A DNA stretch of 64,000 nucleotides from an uncultured Schlesneria sp. (lineage in GTDB: Bacteria > Planctomycetota > Planctomycetia > Planctomycetales > Planctomycetaceae), in assembly GCA_903840265.1 (NCBI GenBank), contig CAIMFH010000132.1, positions 1 to 64,000 of the forward strand. Reading direction: 5' to 3'. Of this stretch, positions 1 to 9,530 are shown in pieces (positions within the stretch are counted from its first letter, which is position 1; every line of letters begins with the position of its first letter). Both the position numbers and the translations under genes were made by a program. Below the pieces are notes generated by a model. That model was not told the origin of the DNA. It made no database searches and was given only the letters and a program-made list of their open reading frames with translations.

Positions 1-1121
1 CCATTTCGGATCTCGCCAAAGTACCAGCAGCAGGCTTTTCCGAGCGAAAACGTATAAGCGAACGCCATCGCGGCATTGGCTGTCTGTCCGACGAACGGAA
101 TAAACTTGAGCGGTGCTTTGACTGCAAACCGCAATGCCAATCGACCGGCGGCTGCTCCGGCCATTTTCATCAGCATGTCCGCATTCATCTTCTGGTCATA
201 CAGATCCGCCAGCACATAGATCAGGCGAGTCTGAATCCCCATCACCGCAGGAATATCAATCCACGGTAAGGGCGTGGCGGCTGCCGTCGCGGCCAAGCTG
301 CTGTAGGCGATGATCATAGGCATCGCCTGCTTTTCAGTCAGATCCTGCAACGACTCGCGGATGTCATCCAGATGCAACAAGGTCTGGCGGCAGGCGGCTG
401 GTAGCACCTCGATCAAGGTCTCTTCTAATCGCTTCCCGCCGTATTCCGGTTGAACAAATCCATCTTCGGGCTGAGTCAGATCGATCGGTACAATTCGATC
501 GACCAACCCGGCAAAACGGTGTTCGTGTTCGACGAGACAGCGATGCAATTCGGGCGACTTAGCCAGCGAAGAAACGTTCGACACTTGGTTGACCTGCGCG
601 CCGTCGCCGGGCGGCTTCAACACATCGAACGGATCAGGCTCGGGATGCTGTTCAAAGGGATAGGCTTCGTGCAGACAAGTCAGGGCGAGAACAATCGGAC
701 GTGTCGGTCTAGCCGCACGAATCTTGCGCAGCGATTCCACGATTTCTTGCAAGGCGTGATCCATCACACGGACCACCACAATGATCACGTGCGTGGAGGC
801 ATCGAAATGATTCAGATCGTCCGTAGGATCGTAGCCGACTTCGCCCAACCCCCGCGTGTCCAGGAACCGCACAATCGGCTGCTCGCTGTTGGGAAAATCA
901 TATTGCGCCGATGTTCTGGTCTGCGGACGAAATCCATTCCCGATCTCGGCCTGCGTCACCCCAGTGAGATATCGGACAATCGACGACTTGCCGCTGCCGG
1001 TCTTGCCAAACAGCCAGAAGACGGGGACAGGCGTCTTTTTGAGCAACTCGCGCCGCTGCCGTTCGAACTGCTCATTCGAAAGCGTTCCGAATCCGAACCA
1101 AGATTTAAGACGGCTGAGCAT
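1..1121 (-). CDS. DUF697-like GTPase, C-terminus cut by the window edge
   Basis: The reverse strand is open from an ATG at 1121 to the window edge, giving about 373 residues without a stop. Residues 39-46 read GKTGSGKS, a P-loop (G1). DTRGLG at 88-93 is the G3 DxxG motif, and TCLHE near 148-152 sits where the G4 base-recognition motif belongs, in degenerate form. The C-terminal part is Ala/Gly-rich and hydrophobic (AGAAAGRLALRF, then IPFVGQTANAAMAF), as in the DUF697/YcjF-like membrane-associated domain that follows small GTPase domains. Inference: a membrane-linked GTPase of unknown process. It is divergent from the histidine kinase gene. No strong ribosome site precedes the chosen ATG, so the start is moderately sure. 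The gene continues left of the window. Confidence 0.85.
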   Translation of the reverse strand, partial: MLSRLKSWFGFGTLSNEQFERQRRELLKKTPVPVFWLFGKTGSGKSSIVRYLTGVTQAEIGNGFRPQTRTSAQYDFPNSEQPIVRFLDTRGLGEVGYDPTDDLNHFDASTHVIIVVVRVMDHALQEIVESLRKIRAARPTRPIVLALTCLHEAYPFEQHPEPDPFDVLKPPGDGAQVNQVSNVSSLAKSPELHRCLVEHEHRFAGLVDRIVPIDLTQPEDGFVQPEYGGKRLEETLIEVLPAACRQTLLHLDDIRESLQDLTEKQAMPMIIAYSSLAATAAATPLPWIDIPAVMGIQTRLIYVLADLYDQKMNADMLMKMAGAAAGRLALRFAVKAPLKFIPFVGQTANAAMAFAYTFSLGKACCWYFGEIRN

Positions 1122-1401
1122 GGCGTGATCGTCACCACAGGAAGCAATTCTGTCCGTTATTGACCCGACTCATCATACGACAACTTCCAAGTCTCGACAC
1201 CACAGACGAATGTCTACTAAATCGACATTACCGGACTTTTCCAATTGGCGGATCTCCTATCGCAGAGGTGCGCGAACCAACAGGGAATTCGTCGATTCAT
1301 TGATTGATGGTGCAGGAACGTCCATATCGACTCGATTTCTCTGGTCGAGCTCACTTGCTGTTGCAACCCAAGATCATTGTCTAAGAGGAGGAAGAGGAGC
1401 G

Positions 1402-2673
1402 ATGGGGGGGAGCAACCATTCAAGATGCCAAGGCCCTAAATTCGCGAACACCCCAGCGAAGGGGCGAGTCAACCGCCGAAATGTTAGCTTTGCCGGGATG
1501 AACACGAGTTTTGACGACGACATTTCGGCGATCGCCCGGATCGAAGCCGTTCCGCGGATTCTGGAAGTCATCTGCCGAACGACGGGATTGGGCTTTTCGG
1601 CGGTCGCGCGCGTGACCGAATCACATTGGGTTGCGTGTGCAGTCCGTGACGAAATCGCGTTTGGTCTGCAACCGGGCGGCGAGCTTGTCATCGGGTCGAC
1701 GATCTGCAACGAGATTCGCGCAAGCGGTGAGCTGGTCGTCATCGACAATGCCGACACCGACGAAAAGTTTTGCGCTCATCACACGCCCAAGCTGTATGGC
1801 TTCAAGAGCTATATCTCGGTCCCAATCCGATTGGAGGATGGACAATTCTTCGGTACTTTGTGCGCGATTGATCCCAGGCCCGCGCAACTGAAGAAGACCG
1901 AAACGGTCGAGATGTTTCGGCTGTTTGCCGATCTGATCGCACACCACCTCGATTCTCAAGAGCGCTTGATCTCAAGTGAAAAAGCCTTACTGAGCGAACG
2001 TGAAGCGTCGCAGTTGCGGGAGCAGTTTATCGCGGTGCTGGGTCACGATCTGCGCAATCCGCTGGGTGCCATTCGCACCGGCGCGGATCTCTTGATCCGC
2101 TTGCCCAAGGGTGAGGCCGCAAACGATGTTCGTGACATGATTCAGCGTAGCGTCAATCGAATGACCGAACTGATCGACAATGTCCTCGACTTTGCTCGCG
2201 GACGACTCGGGGGTGGCCTGGCGATCGAGCACCAAGTTGTCACCGACCTGGCCAGCATTTTGAATCAGGTGATCGTCGAACTCGAAACAGCATGGCCTGG
2301 CATTCCCGTAGTTCGCGACATCCGCATCAATCGACCATTCGCCTGCAGCAGTGCTCGCATCGCACAGATGTTTTCCAACATCCTCGCGAACGCAATGACG
2401 CATGGTGATCCATCATCTCCAGTTCAAGTGCGAGCCGTCACGTCGCCGGATCGATTCGAACTTTCGGTGACCAATTCGGGCGAGACAATCCCGCTTGCCG
2501 TGGCCGAAAGTCTGTTTCAGCCATTCGTCCGCGGCACTGCAAAACCCGGCCAACAGGGGCTTGGCCTGGGCCTTTACATCGCCGCTGAGATCGCCAAGGC
2601 ACATGACGGGACGCTGGAAGTCGACTCCTCTGCCGGCATCACCCGCTTTACCTTTCAGATGCCAGTTGCCTAA
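1402..2673 (+). CDS. GAF domain sensor histidine kinase
   Basis: An N-terminal GAF sensor domain (about residues 40-180) is followed by HisKA and HATPase_c domains. The H-box is HDLRNPL with the phospho-accepting His at residue 215, the N-box is SNILANAMTHG and the G-box is GLGLGLYIAAEIAKAH. The first ATP-lid motif reads VTNSGE rather than the usual DxGxG. No transmembrane segment is seen, so it is predicted cytoplasmic; no response regulator is adjacent. The frame is open from 1210, but a polypurine Shine-Dalgarno run (AGGAGGAAGAGGAG) ends just before the ATG at 1402, so that start was chosen. The GAF homology itself begins near the in-frame ATG at 1498, which remains a possible start. The signal sensed cannot be told from sequence. 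Confidence 0.88.
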   Translation: MGGSNHSRCQGPKFANTPAKGRVNRRNVSFAGMNTSFDDDISAIARIEAVPRILEVICRTTGLGFSAVARVTESHWVACAVRDEIAFGLQPGGELVIGSTICNEIRASGELVVIDNADTDEKFCAHHTPKLYGFKSYISVPIRLEDGQFFGTLCAIDPRPAQLKKTETVEMFRLFADLIAHHLDSQERLISSEKALLSEREASQLREQFIAVLGHDLRNPLGAIRTGADLLIRLPKGEAANDVRDMIQRSVNRMTELIDNVLDFARGRLGGGLAIEHQVVTDLASILNQVIVELETAWPGIPVVRDIRINRPFACSSARIAQMFSNILANAMTHGDPSSPVQVRAVTSPDRFELSVTNSGETIPLAVAESLFQPFVRGTAKPGQQGLGLGLYIAAEIAKAHDGTLEVDSSAGITRFTFQMPVA

Positions 2674-2730
2674 CCAGACTGTCGAATTGAATGCAGCGGA
2701 GGCTTTCGTCTGAAATTCATAAAACTAAAG

Positions 2731-2758
2731 TTGACTTAAATAAAATTGATATTAGAAT
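2731..2758 (+). promoter_or_regulatory. sigma70-type promoter for the DUF2089 gene
   Basis: TTGACT (2731-2736) and TAGAAT (2753-2758) are separated by 16 bp inside an AT-rich stretch unlike the surrounding DNA. They lie about 35 bp before the ATG at 2792. Both hexamers match the consensus in at least four of six positions. Confidence 0.6.
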
Positions 2759-2791
2759 GCATGCGGCATTCACGTTTGTAGAGGAATCGCA

Positions 2792-3151
2792 ATGTCATTG
2801 GCGAACCTGCGACCATCCTGGATCGACAGGCTGAGTGACGAGGACAAGAGCTTCTTGAAGCGATTTGTGCTCGCTTCCGGTTCGCTCAAGGCCGTTGCTG
2901 AAGAGTATGGAATCAGTTATCCGACCGTCCGCCTGCGGCTGGATCGGCTGATTGAAAAGGTCAAGGTTTTCGACGAGGATCAGATTGTCAGCGAGTTCGA
3001 GCGGCAACTGCGCGCACAACACATCGATGGCAAAATCGATCACGCCACGATGAAGCTGTTGTTGGAAGCGCATCGCGCCGAGCAATCGCGACTGATGCGC
3101 GAATTCATGCCAGACGACCTGTTGGGAACATTCGTTCCAGGACGTGTCTAA
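2792..3151 (+). CDS. DUF2089 family regulator-like protein
   Basis: This 119-residue cytoplasmic protein matches the C-terminal half of the DUF2089 family: a conserved block with DRLSDEDKSFLKRFVLASGS, then a helix-turn-helix-like segment (LKAVAEEYGISYPTVRLRLD) around residues 33-52. The second half is helical and charged. The N-terminal zinc ribbon found in some DUF2089 members is absent. GAGGAA lies 6 nt before the ATG. It probably heads a two-gene unit with the membrane protein that starts 39 bp downstream. The HTH-like segment suggests a transcriptional role, but no target is known from this sequence. Confidence 0.85.
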   Translation: MSLANLRPSWIDRLSDEDKSFLKRFVLASGSLKAVAEEYGISYPTVRLRLDRLIEKVKVFDEDQIVSEFERQLRAQHIDGKIDHATMKLLLEAHRAEQSRLMREFMPDDLLGTFVPGRV

Positions 3152-3190
3152 GCCAATTCAAACGACATCGTTTTTTTGCGGAGTCATCTC

Positions 3191-4075
3191 ATGCGACCAA
3201 GTTTATTCTGCCTGACTGCGCTGATACTGATTCAAGGACGTGACGGCCTGGCGAAAGATGCTTCGACAACTCCTGTTGTCACCGTCGACTGGGCTCAATT
3301 GAAAGAAGCCGGAAAGCTGGAGAGCGGCGAGGTGGTACCGAGCCAGGATGGTGCGCCGCCTCGCCTGAAGATCGTCAGCACGGCTGCAAGTGCCACATCG
3401 ATTCCCCTTTGTGAAATTAAATCGCCGGCGATCACCACCGCCAGCTACGCCGTTCGCGGAAAGATCCGCCACGACAATGTTGTCGGCACCGGTTACCTGG
3501 AAATGTGGAATCACTTTTCGGACGGCGGCCAGTACTTCACGCGGACACTAGATCCCGTGGGATCGATGGCTCACATCATGGGAACATCGGCTGAACGAGA
3601 GTTTATTCTGCCATTTCACACGTTGGGGAAAGCACGCGCGCCGACCAAGCTGGTGATCAATCTCATTTTGAATGGGCCGGGAACGATCGAGATCGGCCCG
3701 CTGGAGTTGATTCCGATCGACAGCATGATGGCGACAAATGGAGCCGACTGGTGGAGCGGATCGACCGGCGGCCTGGTCGGAGGGCTCGGTGGCGCATTCA
3801 TGGGCCTGATGGGAGCTGTCATTGGCATTCTGACGGGACTCGGCAGAGGAAAAAAGCTGGTGCTGGGACTGTCTGGCTTCATTGCCGTTGCCGGAACCCT
3901 GGAATTGGCATTTGGAATTGTCGCGATATCAACCGGACAGCCCTATAGCGTTTATTATCCACTGCTGTTCATGGGCAGCATGATGACCATCGCTGGCACG
4001 ACCTGCCTCTGCGTGGCCCCAAGCCGCTTCCGCAGCCACGAGCTACGACGCATGCAGGCACTTGATCTGAGCTAG
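3191..4075 (+). CDS. exported/membrane protein of unknown function
   Basis: No family is recognised with confidence. The 294-residue protein begins with a signal-peptide-like segment (RPSLFCLTALILIQG). A soluble domain of about 160 residues follows, resembling a beta-sandwich extracellular domain (segments such as ASYAVRGKIRHDNVVGTGYL). The C-terminus has three or four hydrophobic segments, the first Gly-rich (GGLVGGLGGAFMGLMGAVIG). The open frame begins at a TTG at 3176, but the ATG at 3191 has GGAG 7 nt upstream and gives a better leader. Its placement right after the DUF2089 gene suggests co-expression; a regulator plus envelope-protein pair is an inference only. Confidence 0.7.
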   Translation: MRPSLFCLTALILIQGRDGLAKDASTTPVVTVDWAQLKEAGKLESGEVVPSQDGAPPRLKIVSTAASATSIPLCEIKSPAITTASYAVRGKIRHDNVVGTGYLEMWNHFSDGGQYFTRTLDPVGSMAHIMGTSAEREFILPFHTLGKARAPTKLVINLILNGPGTIEIGPLELIPIDSMMATNGADWWSGSTGGLVGGLGGAFMGLMGAVIGILTGLGRGKKLVLGLSGFIAVAGTLELAFGIVAISTGQPYSVYYPLLFMGSMMTIAGTTCLCVAPSRFRSHELRRMQALDLS

Positions 4076-4214
4076 CAAGTCGAAGTTCGAACGATGCAAG
4101 TGACATCAGCTCGGGTTAGTGGACGAGGTTCTTGCAATCGCCGGTGAATGACACGACGATATGCATGCAGCTGCGTTGATGAGTGGCTGCCGTGCATTAT
4201 CGGAGGTCTCTCGC

Positions 4215-6581
4215 ATGCGAATGAATCTGGCTGCGTTGGTTGGTGTGCTGATCGTCCATCAAACGGCAATGGCAGAAGCACCGACGGCGAATTACATCTT
4301 TCCCGCGGGCGCTCAACGAGGGACCAGCGTGACCGCTCGGGTGGGTGGATGCAATCTGCATCGATCGCCCCAGTTGATTTGGACGGGCTCAGGAATCACC
4401 GCACCTGTCCAGTTGCAGCCGACCGAGACGATCTGGTTTGAAGGTCCGGTCATTCCGCAACCGGCGTCCCAGCAGAAGGAAGATTATCCGCGCGACTTTG
4501 CGGCCCCGCTGGTCGTTGCAGCGGACGCTCCACTGGGACGCCAGACGTGGCGACTGTCGACATCACAGGGTGTGACGACCGCGTGGGGTTTTGTTGTTGG
4601 TGCTCTGCCGGAAGTTGTCGAGCAAGAACTTGATGGCGATGCTCCCCCGGTTCGAGTCGACTTGCCCGTCACGATCAATGGTCGCATCTTCCCTCGCGAA
4701 GATGTGGATGCCTGGAGTTTCCTGGCCAAAGCAGGCCAGACAATCGTGTGCCGCGTCGCCACATCGGAATTCGGTTCACCACTGGATGCGCGGATTGAAC
4801 TGCGGAGCCCTGACGGTCATGTATTGTGCGAAGAGCTTCCCGAGGGAAATGGCACTCCGAACCTGAAGGTGGTCGCACCAAACGACGGTGAGTACCAGGT
4901 TCGAATTCATGACGCCGCGTTTGGCGGGTTGCAGGATCACGTCTATCGATTGACGGTGACCACGGGCCCCTTATTGGAGGGAGCCTATCCGCTGGGTGGT
5001 CGGCGTGGCACCGCGACCGCATTCGAGTTGCAAGGGGCGAACCTGGCTGAATCACGATCCACGATCACTCTGCCCTCGGGGGGATCTGAATTCACGCTGC
5101 GACTGCCTGACCAAAACACGGTGAGCGAAGTCCCACTGGAACTCGATGATCTCGCCGAGTTACTGGAAGTCGAACCGAAAAACGACGCGCCGCAACCGGC
5201 TTCGATCCCCGCTGTGTTGAATGGGCGCATTCAATCGCCCGGCGATGTGGACCTGTGGAGCTTCACTGCACAGAAAGGGATCGAATACGATTTCGATGTC
5301 CGGGCCGCTCGCTTGGGATCAATGCTCGATGCAGTGCTGGAAGTTCAAGACTCCACAGGCAAGCGACTGGTGGACGCCGATGATTCGCCCGGGCTGCAAA
5401 CCGACGCCCGCTTACGTTGGACTGCCCCGGCCGACGGCGAATATCGGCTGGCGATTAAAGATCGCCTGGCCTCGCGCGGCGATTCACGCTTCGCTTATCG
5501 TATCCGCATCGTCAGCAGCAATCAGCCAGAATTCATGCTGACATCGACCACAGACGCATTGATCATCGAGCGAGGCAAAACGGTGAATCTGAAGGTGTCG
5601 CTCGATCGCGGCCCCGGCTTTAAAGAACCGGTGGAATTGAGTGTGGAGGGATTGCCTACCGGAGTCACCGTTGATTCACCCACGATGCCGATGGTGGTCG
5701 CTGCGAATCAGCGCGAACTTCAACTGACGTTGAAAGCCGAGGCAGACGCTCGAATCGCAGTGACTCCCATCAAGATCATCGGACGAGCCAAAGTCGGCGA
5801 TCGCGAACTGACGGCTCAGACTTCGTTCCAACCAGCGAATCCCGAACCGGGTCGCCTGGCACTCCCCGATGGGACGGGACAATGTTGGATGGCCGTCGCC
5901 ATCCCGACGCCGTTCAAATTCGCAGGGATCTTCGAAACCAAATTCATTTCGCGCGGGTCGGTGTTCGTTCGCAAATATCACATCGATCGGCAAGGCTTTG
6001 AAGGTCCGCTGGAAGTTCAACTGGCCGATCGCCAGGGTCGACACCTGCAAGGAGTGACGGCCGAGCGAGTCGTTGTCCCAACGGGCGAGAGCAACTTTGA
6101 GTTTGCAGTGGCGCTACCTCCCTGGATGGAAGTGGGCCGCACCTGTCGATCCACGCTGGCTGTAACGGGACAGGTGACCGATGCAGATGGCCATCAACAT
6201 ACAGTCAGCTACAGTTCAAACGATCAGCAGAACCAAATGATTGCCCTGGTCGATCCCGGCCGCTTTGCGGTGCAGCTACCGCGAACGACTCTTACGGCCA
6301 TCCCCGGAGAGCAGGTGAAGATGCCCGTCCGAATTCAACGCGGATCGGGCCTGGTTCAGCCAATTACTGTGGAGTTGATCACATCAAACGGAATCGAAGG
6401 AGTCTCCGGAACCACGATCGAAATCCCAGGCGATCAATCCGACGGTTCGCTCACAATGAAGTTCGAGAACACGCTGAATGGCTTGGAACTGCGACCAGTG
6501 ATGATACGAGCTCACACGAAAGACGAACGAGGCCTGCCGATCACAGCCGAGACCAGCCTGACGCTGGTGAAGGCTCGCTAG
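4215..6581 (+). CDS. large secreted protein with PPC (pre-peptidase C-terminal) domains
   Basis: The 788-residue protein has a clear signal peptide (LAALVGVLIVHQTAMA). An IPT-like N-terminal module is followed by two PPC domains, near residues 155-260 and 340-440, each with the hallmark DVDxWSF motif (EDVDAWSF, GDVDLWSF) and a closing DGEYxxxIxD motif. The C-terminal half is made of beta-rich Ig-like segments with no catalytic motif seen. The frame is open from 4161, but GGAGG at 4202-4206 sits 8 nt before the ATG at 4215. PPC domains are known from secreted bacterial enzymes; in Planctomycetes such proteins often accompany DUF1501 and DUF1549/DUF1553 genes. The protein at 42935 has the same architecture. 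It is probably periplasmic or surface exposed; the ligand is unknown. Confidence 0.82.
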   Translation: MRMNLAALVGVLIVHQTAMAEAPTANYIFPAGAQRGTSVTARVGGCNLHRSPQLIWTGSGITAPVQLQPTETIWFEGPVIPQPASQQKEDYPRDFAAPLVVAADAPLGRQTWRLSTSQGVTTAWGFVVGALPEVVEQELDGDAPPVRVDLPVTINGRIFPREDVDAWSFLAKAGQTIVCRVATSEFGSPLDARIELRSPDGHVLCEELPEGNGTPNLKVVAPNDGEYQVRIHDAAFGGLQDHVYRLTVTTGPLLEGAYPLGGRRGTATAFELQGANLAESRSTITLPSGGSEFTLRLPDQNTVSEVPLELDDLAELLEVEPKNDAPQPASIPAVLNGRIQSPGDVDLWSFTAQKGIEYDFDVRAARLGSMLDAVLEVQDSTGKRLVDADDSPGLQTDARLRWTAPADGEYRLAIKDRLASRGDSRFAYRIRIVSSNQPEFMLTSTTDALIIERGKTVNLKVSLDRGPGFKEPVELSVEGLPTGVTVDSPTMPMVVAANQRELQLTLKAEADARIAVTPIKIIGRAKVGDRELTAQTSFQPANPEPGRLALPDGTGQCWMAVAIPTPFKFAGIFETKFISRGSVFVRKYHIDRQGFEGPLEVQLADRQGRHLQGVTAERVVVPTGESNFEFAVALPPWMEVGRTCRSTLAVTGQVTDADGHQHTVSYSSNDQQNQMIALVDPGRFAVQLPRTTLTAIPGEQVKMPVRIQRGSGLVQPITVELITSNGIEGVSGTTIEIPGDQSDGSLTMKFENTLNGLELRPVMIRAHTKDERGLPITAETSLTLVKAR

Positions 6582-6724
6582 GATACGTTGCTGACGCGGC
6601 GCGGTGGACATCCAGTCTCCCGCTTGTCTACGATTGATTCACTTCGCCCGCAGTTGTTCACGCCCGCTCTAACAACCAGCGCGAGGCTTCAGGATCCATG
6701 CGTTCATAGACTCAGGACAGCGGG

Positions 6725-7081
6725 ATGACTGACTCCAGCAATTCAGACAAGTTGCCACTCTTCGTCTTCGGCACATTGCGACGTGGGCACTGCAACCACC
6801 ACTATCTGCACGGCTTCTACGATCGAGTCATCCCGGCCTGGCTGCTCGACTATCAGCGTTTACACGAATTGATGATCGCCCAACAACCCGGCGGCGCGGT
6901 CGACGGAGAATTGTTCTTCCTGACCGACGACATCTACGAGACGACAATGGCCGGCTGCGACGAACTCGAAGAAATCCCACCAGGCCAATTGATCGGCCAC
7001 GAATACCAACGCAAACGAGTCACCATCGAAACCGCCGAAGGCTTGATTGAAGCCTGGGCCTATGTGCAACCCGAGGACTGA
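6725..7081 (+). CDS. gamma-glutamylcyclotransferase-like (AIG2/YtfP) protein
   Basis: The 118-residue protein starts with the family signature FVFGTLRRG at residues 13-21, the substrate-binding loop of the GGCT fold. An acidic segment (CDELEEIP) lies where the catalytic glutamate is expected. Length fits the single-domain YtfP/AIG2 group (110-150 residues). Members cyclise gamma-glutamyl amines or amino acids to 5-oxoproline, but many bacterial members are uncharacterised, so the substrate is left open. It stands alone between the PPC gene and the tRNA. The ATG at 6725 lies just after GACAGCGGG, a weak ribosome site. Confidence 0.82.
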   Translation: MTDSSNSDKLPLFVFGTLRRGHCNHHYLHGFYDRVIPAWLLDYQRLHELMIAQQPGGAVDGELFFLTDDIYETTMAGCDELEEIPPGQLIGHEYQRKRVTIETAEGLIEAWAYVQPED

Positions 7082-7121
7082 TCAATTAGGTCAACTGTTT
7101 CCTCAACAGCGAGAAGAAAAT

Positions 7122-7194
<73 letters not shown>

Positions 7195-7454
7195 CTCGCG
7201 CCGATGATTCGCTGAGCGGAATCCGGCGGAGATCAATTTGTATCGCGTACAGAGGGGCTCGGCAAGGATTTGGTTCGGGTTGTTGGCGGCGTTGAAATTG
7301 CGGGCTTGGTTGAGTTGTGCTGAATATGAGGAATCCGCGGGTCGGCAGGCGGGTTGGACAGCAAACGCATCGAGACTTCTTGATCTCTTGTTGATCAGCC
7401 GATACAAATATGTAGTTGCTCGCCCGCCGAATCTCCTGCCCGGAACCTGCCATC

Positions 7455-8822
7455 ATGCGATCTGCCATCGGATGTGATCAGTTTCGCCAATCGCTGCGAA
7501 TGAGTCGGCGTGGATTTCTACAGGCTGGGGCATTGGGGTTTGGCGGATTGTCGTTGCCCGGATTGCTGCAGCGCGAAGCCACGGCCGCGTCCGCGAATCC
7601 GGAACGTTCGGTCATCATTCTGTGGATGCGTGGCGGGCCGAGTCACATTGACATGTGGGACCCCAAGCCGGATGCGCCCGTTGAATATCGTGGCGAGTTT
7701 GGGACGATGTCGACTTCGGTGCCCGGGATTCAGCTGACGGATATGCTGCCCAAATCGGCGGCGATTATGGATAAGTGGTCCATCATCCGCAGCCTGAATC
7801 ATCACGACGCCGGGCATTCGACGGGCGATCAGATCTGCTTTACCGGGTACAACACCGGACCGAACCCCGATGAGAACGTGCATCCCAGTTGCGGTTCGAT
7901 TGTGGCCGAGCAACTAGGGCATCTTTCACCGGATCTCCCGGCGTATGTGATGATTCCGAGGATGCTGCCCGGTGCGGGGTCGGCCTACTTGGGGGTGGCG
8001 AATAAGCCGTTTGAAACATTGGCCGATCCGGCGAATCTGTCGCAGCCGTTCAGCGTGCCGAATTTCTCACTGGCTGACGGGCTGGATGTTCATCGACTCG
8101 GTGATCGACGCGAACTGCTGACGGGACTTGATCGCGTGCAGGAGCAGATTGATCGCTCGGGCCAAATGCGAGCTATTGATCGGTTTACTCAGAAGGCCTG
8201 GACGATCCTGAGTTCACCGAAGGCCAGAGCGGCATTCGATCTGAATGCGGAACCGCAATCGATGCGCGAGCGTTATGGCATGATGCCAGCATTTGATCCG
8301 GGGGCTTCGAACCGTTGTGGGTCGCCAGCCTGGAGTCAGCGGATGCTGCTGGCTCGGCGGTTGGTTGAAGCGGGCGTGCGACTGGTGACGGTCGATCTAC
8401 GGTGGTGGGACACTCACGTCAAAGGTTTTGAATCATTGCGGCTGGGTTTCCTGCCGCGCTGGGATCAAGCGTTCACAGCATTGATCGAAGACCTCCACGA
8501 GCGCGGTCTGATCGACAATACGCTGGTCGTGGCGTGGGGTGAATTTGGTCGGACGCCTCGAGTGAACAACGATGCCGGTCGAGATCACTATCCAAACGTC
8601 TTCAGTGCGGCCCTGGCAGGCGGTCCTGTTCGTGGCGGACGAGTCATCGGCGCATCGGATGCCAAGGGAGCCTTCCCACTAGCGAATCCCAAGTCGCCCC
8701 AAGATGTGCTGGCGACAATCTATCGTTTTCTGGGCGTTGATACTCAAAAACAATATCTCGACAATTCGGGCCGTCCTCATCTGGCATTGCCGTCGGGAAC
8801 GCCGATCGCGGAACTGAGTTAA
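7455..8822 (+). CDS. DUF1501 domain protein, Tat-exported
   Basis: The 455-residue protein carries a twin-arginine leader (SRRGFLQAGALGFGGLSLPG, residues 17-36) and the DUF1501 landmarks GGPSHIDMWDPKP, GEFGRTP and GRDHYPN. DUF1501 is placed in the alkaline-phosphatase-like clan, and the conserved His/Asp residues are compatible with metal binding; no reaction is established. The frame is open from 7416; the ATG at 7455 keeps a usual leader length and the ATG at 7500 is also possible. Unlike the two other DUF1501 genes here, it has no DUF1549/DUF1553 partner next door. It lies just downstream of, and divergent from, the tRNA. Confidence 0.9.
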   Translation: MRSAIGCDQFRQSLRMSRRGFLQAGALGFGGLSLPGLLQREATAASANPERSVIILWMRGGPSHIDMWDPKPDAPVEYRGEFGTMSTSVPGIQLTDMLPKSAAIMDKWSIIRSLNHHDAGHSTGDQICFTGYNTGPNPDENVHPSCGSIVAEQLGHLSPDLPAYVMIPRMLPGAGSAYLGVANKPFETLADPANLSQPFSVPNFSLADGLDVHRLGDRRELLTGLDRVQEQIDRSGQMRAIDRFTQKAWTILSSPKARAAFDLNAEPQSMRERYGMMPAFDPGASNRCGSPAWSQRMLLARRLVEAGVRLVTVDLRWWDTHVKGFESLRLGFLPRWDQAFTALIEDLHERGLIDNTLVVAWGEFGRTPRVNNDAGRDHYPNVFSAALAGGPVRGGRVIGASDAKGAFPLANPKSPQDVLATIYRFLGVDTQKQYLDNSGRPHLALPSGTPIAELS

Positions 8823-9003
8823 GCGATGCGGCGGTGTTGCACCGACCGCTGACGTGTTCCACAAGCTGACTCGGCTAAATACATAACGAATTCTTAACGT
8901 GACTGCGCTGCGTCACATTATTCCGTTGGCAATCGCGACGCGTTAGCATCACAGTGCCCATCAACCATCTCTCCCTCGAACCGAGGCCATTCAAGGGGAA
9001 CGC

Positions 9004-9327
9004 ATGATCATCTGGGGATCGACAGGGAAAGAGAAGACGATCGATCGACCGGACTTTTACTGTCCGGAATGCCGATCGGAAGTGAGCGGCAAGCATATCG
9101 GCGTGTATCGCTATTTCACGCTCTATTTTATCCCATTGTTCTCGCTGGAAAAACATGGCGAGTATGTGAAATGCGATCATTGCGAGGGGAGTTTTAACGT
9201 CTCGATCCTGGACCTTACTGCGGACGAGATCGAAGCCGCCTTGGAACCCTGGAAGTGCGAAGGCTGCGGCAATACGAACCCGCCTGGCAAGGACCGATGT
9301 CTTGGATGCGGGGAGCATCACGAGTAG
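9004..9327 (+). CDS. small zinc-ribbon protein
   Basis: The 107-residue protein has three Cys pairs: C20-x2-C23, C57-x2-C60 and C85-x2-C88 ... C99-x2-C102. The first two pairs bracket a hydrophobic segment (YRYFTLYFIPLFSLEKHG), as in the zinc-ribbon_15-type proteins in which four cysteines form one site. The C-terminal CEGCGNTNPPGKDRCLGCG is a second, RanBP2-like zinc finger. GGGGAA lies 5 nt before the ATG. It is probably cytoplasmic; its partner and role are unknown. It stands alone with about 180 bp of upstream space. Confidence 0.75.
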   Translation: MIIWGSTGKEKTIDRPDFYCPECRSEVSGKHIGVYRYFTLYFIPLFSLEKHGEYVKCDHCEGSFNVSILDLTADEIEAALEPWKCEGCGNTNPPGKDRCLGCGEHHE

Positions 9328-9530
9328 ATCTGCCGAGATCTGCAACGACCAATTGGCTGTGTCTTCAATCGCGAAGATCCAATCTCTGGGCGAGATTGGC
9401 TACTTTCAGTTCCGATCTTGGAACGAGCAGAGGTCCGTTGTTTGCGCCGAAGACGGCTTAACAACTGCCGGATGTCTCCGTATCGTGTGGAGGCATTGTC
9501 CGGTCGGTTCCTCTTTGAATCAGGTGCATC

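Noticed and set aside
450-1163. 237-codon forward open frame at the left edge
   Set aside because: It is antisense to the GTPase gene, whose P-loop and DxxG motifs identify the coding strand.
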